Below are positions 58,378 to 64,000 of a stretch of 64,000 bases of DNA, in pieces. The notes under the pieces are model-generated. The model saw only the letters and a program-made list of their open reading frames with translations. It did not search any database and was not told where the DNA came from. The translations under genes and the position numbers were made by a program. Source of the stretch: Haemophilus parainfluenzae (GTDB lineage: Bacteria > Pseudomonadota > Gammaproteobacteria > Enterobacterales > Pasteurellaceae); contig NZ_QEPT01000001.1 in NCBI RefSeq assembly GCF_003252755.1, forward strand, positions 124,001-188,000, written 5' to 3'. Position 1 is the stretch's first letter, and each line of letters opens with the position of its first letter.

Positions 58378-58714
58378 TAAATCTTTTTGGGTTGCGATTG
58401 CCACCGCGCTAAGTGCTGCGGTGGCATCAACCTTGTGCTGTATTGCGCCTTTAATCTATTTGGTATTTGGCGTGTCATCCACCTGGTTGATAGGCTTAGG
58501 TGAGTATGATTATTTACGCATTCCGATGCTTATCATTTCATTATGTGCCTTTGCCTACGGTTTTTGGTTGCTAATGTTTTCCAAAAAAATCATTTGCAGC
58601 AAATACATTTCCCGTAAAAAGCTCATTGTTTTGTATTGGATTGTATTTATCGTCATGATCTTTTTCTTAACTTACCCAATAATTTTACCATGGATTTTAG
58701 AGCTTTCTAATTAG
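58352..58714 (+). CDS. MerT-like small metal-transport membrane protein
   Basis: Protein of 120 residues with three hydrophobic segments. The first carries a Cys pair in STLCCIAPL, matching MerT's CC-x-x-PL motif. The second Cys pair expected in the cytoplasmic loop of true MerT is reduced to a single Cys (KKIICSKY), so mercury transport is doubtful and another metal is plausible. It overlaps the transglutaminase gene and is followed by a MerP-like gene 9 bp later. No merA or merR lies here. Confidence 0.75.
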   Translation: MTTSLKSSNKSFWVAIATALSAAVASTLCCIAPLIYLVFGVSSTWLIGLGEYDYLRIPMLIISLCAFAYGFWLLMFSKKIICSKYISRKKLIVLYWIVFIVMIFFLTYPIILPWILELSN

Positions 58715-58723
58715 GAACAAAAA

Positions 58724-59002
58724 ATGAAGAAATTAACGACCGCACTTTTGCTTTCATTATTCACCTTCTCTGTCGCACAGGCGGAAGAAACAAAGCAAGT
58801 TGTGCTAAAAGTAAAAGAAATGAACTGTCAGCTTTGTGCTTATTTAGTGAATAAAGAGTTACGCAATATTGATGGCGTGATTTCCACTAAAGCCTCCATT
58901 AAAGATAGAACTGTGACTGTTGTTGAAGATTCGAAAGTTGCAGATGAGCAATTGATTAATGCAATTCACAAATTGGAATATACTGCGGAAGTGGTTAAAT
59001 AA
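58724..59002 (+). CDS. MerP-like periplasmic heavy-metal-binding protein
   Basis: Protein of 92 residues: signal peptide (about 1-19, ending AQA) and one heavy-metal-associated domain with the CxxC site MNCQLC (about 34-39). It probably passes a soft metal to the MerT-like protein. GGAAC precedes the ATG. The conserved tyrosine-containing pattern and soft-metal CxxC leave copper, zinc or nickel open as substrates. Confidence 0.8.
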   Translation: MKKLTTALLLSLFTFSVAQAEETKQVVLKVKEMNCQLCAYLVNKELRNIDGVISTKASIKDRTVTVVEDSKVADEQLINAIHKLEYTAEVVK

Positions 59003-59015
59003 AACGGTAAAAAAT

Positions 59016-59046
59016 AAAAGTGCAGTCAAAATTGACCGCACTTTTT
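59016..59046. terminator. Degenerate paired uptake-signal terminator between merP-like and sodC
   Basis: AAAAGTGCAGTCAA (59016-59029) pairs with TTGACCGCACTTTT (59032-59045), one mismatch. The left arm differs from the uptake signal at one base. Confidence 0.85.
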
Positions 59047-59063
59047 TGTCTTTAAGAATCGAC

Positions 59064-59624
59064 TTATTTAATCACGCCACATGCCATACGTGGGCCGCCA
59101 CCGCCAAGTGGAGCTGGATGATCTGAGTGGTTGTCACCACCCGCATGGATCATAATAGAATGACCACGAACTTCATCTAATTTTTTAAGACGTGGTGCTA
59201 AAACAGGGTTAGTTGCTGTACCATCATGTAATACAGTTAAAGCTGGTAAGTCACCTAAGTGAGCATCATCTTGCCATGGATAACCGTGTTGTTTCGCACC
59301 TTTAGGATCCCAGTGACCGCCAGCCGCTAAACCCGCTGTTAATTTGCCGTCTTTTTCTTTTGGATCACAGCTTGGATTTTCATGAATGTGGAAACCATGT
59401 AAACCTTCAGCTAAACCTTGTAGATTTGGTGTAAAAACTAAACCATAATTTGATTCAGTAATAGTTACAGTCCCTACATCTTTGTTACCATTTGCAGGAT
59501 CTAATTGTTGTACTTTTACTTCGATTGAAGGACCTGCTGGTTTTGCCATATGGTCATGTGCATTTGCCACGCCAGCAGCACAAATTCCGCTGATTGCTAA
59601 TGCTAAGAGAGTTTTCATTTTCAT
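59064..59624 (-). CDS. sodC: Periplasmic Cu/Zn superoxide dismutase
   Basis: SodC of 186 residues: signal peptide (about 1-22), copper ligands in HGFHIHE and a downstream HAGGDNHSD, zinc ligands in GGHWDP and AHLGD. All metal-binding histidines expected for an active enzyme are present. SodC removes periplasmic superoxide. The second of two adjacent ATGs (59624) gives the better spacing from GGAG. H. parainfluenzae has been described with an active enzyme, in contrast to an inactivated form in H. influenzae (from memory). Confidence 0.95.
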   Translation of the reverse strand: MKMKTLLALAISGICAAGVANAHDHMAKPAGPSIEVKVQQLDPANGNKDVGTVTITESNYGLVFTPNLQGLAEGLHGFHIHENPSCDPKEKDGKLTAGLAAGGHWDPKGAKQHGYPWQDDAHLGDLPALTVLHDGTATNPVLAPRLKKLDEVRGHSIMIHAGGDNHSDHPAPLGGGGPRMACGVIK

Positions 59625-59733
59625 CATAAGCTCCTTTACTTTAGAAAGACTCGAATTGATTCTACCTAAATACCAGTAAAAAAATAGTGGTTTATATTAA
59701 GTATTTGACAATTAAATTGATTTGATTTTTCTA

Positions 59734-61143
59734 TCAATCAAACCTATCCGCCAATAAAAACTGCAATACCGCATCCATTCTTAAATGCGGGATGCTTTCA
59801 CCTTGCTGTAAAACTTGAGGTTCAAAGGAATCAAAATCAAAAGATTGTTTTGACCAGAACTCTGCACTAGGTAGTTTACTTGGTACAGATCCTGGATAAA
59901 GTGTAATCAGCTGCTTATCTAAAGAACGTACACCTTGAATGGCTCTGATTTGTTTACCGTTTTGATTAACTAAAACTTGCTTTGTCGCTCGAATCGCAGC
60001 AATTGCTGTGTATTCTGTATCAATTCCTTCAAATTCTACATGACGACCGCCTTCTTGCACCAATTGGCGCATCAGGCTAATTAAGTTTTGAATTTGATCT
60101 GTCGTGATATGATCGGCTTTTGTTGCCACAAACATGAGCTTATCAATATTCGGGGAAAACAAGCGATTAAGTAAATTGCGTTTGCCATAATGGAAATTTT
60201 TGAAAAGCTGATTAAGCCCTGTTTGCATATCAATAAAAGCTTGTTGGCTATGATTCAGTGGCGTTAAGCAATCCGCTAGAATCACTTGGCGATCAAAAGT
60301 AGAAAAATAATTTTCATAAAAGCCTTTCACCACCTTATTACGATAATAATCATATCGCTTATTTAGCACGGCAAAATAGCTATTGGATTTCGCCTCTCTT
60401 TTTAGTTTTTGCCATTGCTCCTCGGACAAATGCAATAACGGGAAAAATTGTAATACAGGTGCACCTTCTAATTCTCCAGGCAAGACAAATCTACCTGGTT
60501 GAATAAATTGCATTCCTTCTGCTTTGCAGGCAAGTAAATAATCAGTATAAGATTTTGCAATCTGCGCTAAAACATCTTCATTGACGACCGCACTTAGGTC
60601 GAGTTTTTTCAGTTTATCCAACCAATCTTGCGCAAACTGTTGGCGAACACCCGATGTAATTTTGGCTTGTTCGAGTGACCATTGTTGAAAGTCTAGATTC
60701 AGCAGAGGTAAATCCAATAGCCATTCACCAGGATAATCAAAAATATCCAAATATAATGTGCCACGTTCTTTAAAATGGCGAAGTAAGCCCGATTGGCGTT
60801 CAAAACGAATAGCAAGACGTGTTTCACTTACCCCTAGAGTAGATTGGCACCATTGTGGTGGATTATTCATTAAATCATTGAGATTCGCTTCATAATCAAA
60901 ACGTGGAATACTTAAATCCTGCTGAGGCACACGTTTTACCGCTAAAATAGATTGATTTCGGGCAGCCTCAAATAGAGGAAGATGTGCATTTCCCTCTTGA
61001 TTAATATGTAACAATTGATTAATTAAGCTTGTAATGAAGGCTGTTTTACCGCTTCGACTTAGTCCTGTCACAGCCAAACGTAAAGTGCGGTCAAATCCAC
61101 GATTGATTATTTGATTAATTTCCCGATTAATTGATTTAAACAT
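59734..61143 (-). CDS. ycjX: YcjX family (DUF463) P-loop protein
   Basis: Protein of 469 residues with Walker A TGLSRSGKTAF (K33-T34) near the N-terminus and DIFDYPGEWLLDLPLL as probable Walker B/switch region, matching E. coli YcjX. It is a predicted GTPase/NTPase of envelope stress, usually partnered with YcjF. Here ycjF lies 2.6 kb away on the same strand, with four genes between. It is divergent from sapA, as in H. influenzae. Confidence 0.92.
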   Translation of the reverse strand: MFKSINREINQIINRGFDRTLRLAVTGLSRSGKTAFITSLINQLLHINQEGNAHLPLFEAARNQSILAVKRVPQQDLSIPRFDYEANLNDLMNNPPQWCQSTLGVSETRLAIRFERQSGLLRHFKERGTLYLDIFDYPGEWLLDLPLLNLDFQQWSLEQAKITSGVRQQFAQDWLDKLKKLDLSAVVNEDVLAQIAKSYTDYLLACKAEGMQFIQPGRFVLPGELEGAPVLQFFPLLHLSEEQWQKLKREAKSNSYFAVLNKRYDYYRNKVVKGFYENYFSTFDRQVILADCLTPLNHSQQAFIDMQTGLNQLFKNFHYGKRNLLNRLFSPNIDKLMFVATKADHITTDQIQNLISLMRQLVQEGGRHVEFEGIDTEYTAIAAIRATKQVLVNQNGKQIRAIQGVRSLDKQLITLYPGSVPSKLPSAEFWSKQSFDFDSFEPQVLQQGESIPHLRMDAVLQFLLADRFD

Positions 61144-61231
61144 ATCCTAAAAATCCAATAACTAGCCATTTTTGCCAAGATATTTTACAATTCACTCAAT
61201 TTATCACAAAACGGTCTTTAATAATAAAGCT

Positions 61232-62932
61232 ATGTTACGTCGAAATGTCACTTTTTGTTTTTTATTGTGTGGGTTGAGCCAAATTAATCTGGCACAAGCC
61301 GCGCCAAGCATACCCAAAATGTTGACAGAAAACGGCTTAACATACTGCACGAATGCATCGGGTTTTTCCTTTAACCCGCAAACTGCTGACGCTGGCACCA
61401 GTATGAATGTGGTGACGGAACAAATTTATAACAAATTGTTTGATATTAAAGATCATAGTGCAGCGCTTGTTCCGGTGTTAGCACAATCCTATTCTCTTTC
61501 ATCTGATGGTAAACAAATCCTCATTAATCTTCGTAAAGGGGTGAAATTCCATCGTACCCCTTGGTTTACCCCTACACGTGACTTTAATGCAGAAGATGTG
61601 GTCTTTTCGATTAATCGTGTTTTAGGGCATGATACTTACCTACCAACACTTTCAGATGATGTGGTCACCTATAAAAATCCACAATATAGAATCTTCCATG
61701 AGCAAGCCAAAAAGGTACACTTTCCTTATTTTGAAAGTATTAAGCTGAATCAAAAAATTAAAAGTATCACAGCAACGAATCCTTATCAGGTTAAAATTGA
61801 TCTGTTTGAACCCGATGCCTCTATTCTTTCCCATCTTGCCAGTCAATACTCTATTATTTTCTCGCAAGAATATGCGTATCAATTAAGTGCGGATGATAAT
61901 CTCGCCCAATTGGATACGCATCCTGTTGGCACGGGCCCTTATCAAGTGAAAGATTACATTTATAACCAATATGTTCGCTTGGTTCGTAATGAGGATTATT
62001 GGAAAAAAGAAGCTAAAATTAAAAATATCATCGTGGATCTTTCTACGGATCGTACGGGACGTTTAATAAAATTCTTTAATAATGAATGCCAAATTGCTTC
62101 TTACCCTGAAGTTAGCCAACTCGGTTTATTAAGCGAAAAAGATGATCGCTATTATCTGCAATCTACAGATGGAATGAACCTGGCCTATTTAGCTTTTAAT
62201 TTCCAAAAGCCATTAATGCAGGATAAAACCATTCGCCAAGCCATTTCGCAAAGTTTAAACCGTTTTAGAATTGTGCGAAATATTTACCACAACACAGCAA
62301 CGGTGGCGAATAACATTATTCCTGAAATTTCTTGGGCTTCTGCAATTAATACGCCTGATTTTCCTTATGATTATCAGCCTGCAGAAGCAGAAAAAACATT
62401 ACGCGATAAAAAACTCACGTTAAATATGTGGGTGATGAATGAAGAGCAAGTGTATAACCCAGCCCCAATTAAAATGGCGGAGCTCATTAAATGGGATTTA
62501 GCCAAAGCGGGCGTGGATGTTAAAGTACGGTCAGTCACACGTACATATTTAATCGAACAATTACGCAAAGGCACTGAAGATTACGATTTAATCTTAACGG
62601 GTTGGCTTGCTGGAAACCTTGATCCTGACGGTTTTATGCGTCCGATTTTAAGTTGTGATACGCAAAATGAAATCACGAATTTATCAAATTGGTGTAATCC
62701 TGAATTTGATAAGATGATGAATCGTGCGCTAGCGACCAATCATTTATATGAGCGCTCTAAAGCATATAACCATGCGCAAGATCTTATTTTAAATGAGTTG
62801 CCGATTGTGCCAATTGCAAACGTCAAACGACTTTTGGTCGCACGCGGCAATGTTAAAGGAATTGAGATGACCCCATTTGGTAGCATCAATTTTTCTACCT
62901 TGTATTTCATGAAAAATAAGGAGAATAAATAA
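61232..62932 (+). CDS. sapA: SapA, peptide ABC transporter substrate-binding protein
   Basis: Periplasmic solute-binding protein of the oligopeptide type, 566 residues: signal peptide (about 1-24, ending AQA), then LTYCTNASGFSFNPQTADAGTS and DLFEPDASILSHLASQYS typical of SapA. Binds antimicrobial peptides and haem in H. influenzae, giving resistance and haem uptake. The ATG at 61232 gives a clean signal peptide; a longer frame from 61172 does not. sapB begins at 62932, overlapping by one base, consistent with an operon sapABC. Confidence 0.93.
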   Translation: MLRRNVTFCFLLCGLSQINLAQAAPSIPKMLTENGLTYCTNASGFSFNPQTADAGTSMNVVTEQIYNKLFDIKDHSAALVPVLAQSYSLSSDGKQILINLRKGVKFHRTPWFTPTRDFNAEDVVFSINRVLGHDTYLPTLSDDVVTYKNPQYRIFHEQAKKVHFPYFESIKLNQKIKSITATNPYQVKIDLFEPDASILSHLASQYSIIFSQEYAYQLSADDNLAQLDTHPVGTGPYQVKDYIYNQYVRLVRNEDYWKKEAKIKNIIVDLSTDRTGRLIKFFNNECQIASYPEVSQLGLLSEKDDRYYLQSTDGMNLAYLAFNFQKPLMQDKTIRQAISQSLNRFRIVRNIYHNTATVANNIIPEISWASAINTPDFPYDYQPAEAEKTLRDKKLTLNMWVMNEEQVYNPAPIKMAELIKWDLAKAGVDVKVRSVTRTYLIEQLRKGTEDYDLILTGWLAGNLDPDGFMRPILSCDTQNEITNLSNWCNPEFDKMMNRALATNHLYERSKAYNHAQDLILNELPIVPIANVKRLLVARGNVKGIEMTPFGSINFSTLYFMKNKENK

Positions 62933-63897
62933 TGCTCGTTTCAGCGATCCGTCATGTGATTTGGGTAAGCATTTTATTATTGATTTTATCCGTATTAAGT
63001 TTTGTGATTTTAATGCGAGATCCGCTCAACGCCGATCTTGTCACAAATAACATTTATAGTGCTTATTATCATTACCTTATATCATTGTTACAGGGCGATT
63101 TAGGGATTACCTATAACGGCGGAGAATCCTTAAAAGATTTAATTTTTACGGTATTACCACCCACATTAGAACTCTGTTTTACTGCGCTCTTATTAGCTTG
63201 TATCTTAGGTATTCCTCTCGGTGTATTAAGTGCGGTCTATAATCAACGTGTTTTTTCACGTACATTGCAGGGTATATCCAATGTTGGTTTGTCTATTCCG
63301 ATTTTCTGGTTTGCACCAATTTTGCTTTATGTAGCAGCGATTCAAAGCTGGGAGATCGCAGCCATTGGGCAATATAATTTACTCTATGAAATCAAACCTA
63401 TCACGGGTTTCCCTATTATTGATGTGTGGTTTGTGGATGTGCCTTACCGAACTAAAATCGTACAAAATGTTTTACAACATCTAGCCTTGCCTACATTAGT
63501 GCTTTGTATTCTGCCGACCATGGAATTTATCCGCATCATTCAGCAACGAGCAGATTATTTACTTCAACAAGAATATGCTAAAGCAGCCGCAACACGTGGC
63601 TGGTCAAAATGGGCGATTTTAAGACGTTATGTTTTCCGCAATACTTTTCCGTTATTAATTCCACAACTTACGCGTGTATTTACCTTAGTATTAACGCAAT
63701 GTATGTTGGTTGAGACGGTATTAGGCTGGCCAGGAATTGGACGTTGGTTGATTGATGCCGTAACCCAACAAGATTACAACAGTATTTCTGCCGGTGTAGT
63801 TGTAATTGGTATTTGTATCATTATTATTGATACCTTCGCCAAGTTGCTCATGTTTGTGTTAGATCCATTGAATAAGAAGGGCTGGTATGCAAGATAG
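62932..63897 (+). CDS. sapB: SapB, peptide ABC transporter permease
   Basis: Inner-membrane permease of the DppB type, 321 residues, about six transmembrane segments with the EAA-like loop (YAKAAATRGWSKWAILRRYVFRN, about residues 218-240). Partners are SapA, SapC and the SapDF ATPases (beyond the window). Coupled to sapA (overlap 1 bp) and sapC (overlap 11 bp). Confidence 0.94.
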   Translation: MLVSAIRHVIWVSILLLILSVLSFVILMRDPLNADLVTNNIYSAYYHYLISLLQGDLGITYNGGESLKDLIFTVLPPTLELCFTALLLACILGIPLGVLSAVYNQRVFSRTLQGISNVGLSIPIFWFAPILLYVAAIQSWEIAAIGQYNLLYEIKPITGFPIIDVWFVDVPYRTKIVQNVLQHLALPTLVLCILPTMEFIRIIQQRADYLLQQEYAKAAATRGWSKWAILRRYVFRNTFPLLIPQLTRVFTLVLTQCMLVETVLGWPGIGRWLIDAVTQQDYNSISAGVVVIGICIIIIDTFAKLLMFVLDPLNKKGWYAR

Positions 63898-64000
63898 AGA
63901 ACCTGATGAATTTCGCGAAAGCACCTCCTTCTTTCAGATTTGGTTGCTTTTCCGTCAGAATCGCGTGGCATTATTCTGTTTCTATTTATTTTGTCTTCTG
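63887..64000 (+). CDS. sapC: SapC permease, 5' part only
   Basis: The first 38 codons (MQDREPDEFRESTSFFQIW and the start of a transmembrane segment) are present before the window ends. DppC-type permease of the Sap transporter, starting 11 bp inside the sapB end. Confidence 0.88.
   Translation, partial: MQDREPDEFRESTSFFQIWLLFRQNRVALFCFYLFCLL

Overview
The window is a stretch of Pasteurellaceae chromosome, most like Haemophilus, probably H. parainfluenzae or a close relative. The strongest evidence is about fifty copies of the Haemophilus-type uptake signal sequence AAGTGCGGT or its complement, spread through genes and often paired head-to-head as intergenic hairpins. AT-rich base use, H. influenzae-like gene orders (pyk/dnaB/alr/pgi; cmk/rpsA/ihfB/lapAB/pyrF/yciH; hup/mtnN/recJ/dsbC; sapABC), sucrose genes and an intact sodC agree with this. 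The species assignment is inference.

Layout. 1-8 kb: smrB, prmB and an MFS carrier, then the leftward cysB-rluB-yciO and sucCD groups. 7.7-13.1 kb: a cytX-like NCS1 permease sits between sucCD and sucAB. 13.2-17.1 kb: a ComE1-like DNA-binding protein with an unusual Lys/Ala/Glu-rich linker, yccA, a SIMPL protein, an AT-rich small zinc-ribbon membrane protein and sfsA. 17.1-23.5 kb: a predicted Fur-controlled small RNA, tyrS, scrK, a GST, scrB, a lipoprotein phosphatase and a SetB-like sugar exporter. 23.5-29.4 kb: leftward pgi, alr, dnaB and pyk. 29.5-33.8 kb: tRNA-Val(GAC), an iron-regulated TonB receptor and a YddA/SbmA-type ABC protein. 33.9-37.9 kb: a coupled flippase, pyruvyltransferase and ElyC-like cassette, then a nitroreductase. 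37.9-42 kb: zevAB, a predicted FNR-activated small RNA, ettA and a SirB2 protein. 42-47.5 kb: yciH, pyrF, lapBA, ihfB, rpsA and cmk. 47.8-56 kb: the haem receptor hup with a Fur box, the leftward operon dsbC-recJ-dsbA-like-mtnN, and prfB with its programmed frameshift. 56-64 kb: ycjF and ycjX, separated by a transglutaminase-MerT-MerP operon and sodC, then sapA, sapB and the start of sapC.

How it works together. Most of the window is housekeeping: TCA cycle, glycolysis, translation, replication and envelope assembly. The accessory theme is metal and oxygen. Three loci carry Fur-type sites (an sRNA, a siderophore-type receptor, hup), one sRNA carries an exact FNR site, and zinc (ZevAB), Mer-like metal transport and SodC also occur. 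The most notable items are the two unannotated small-RNA candidates, at 17154-17220 (Fur) and about 39699-39814 (FNR). Both rest on promoter, operator and terminator signals read directly from the sequence. Neither has been tested by expression data or homology search.
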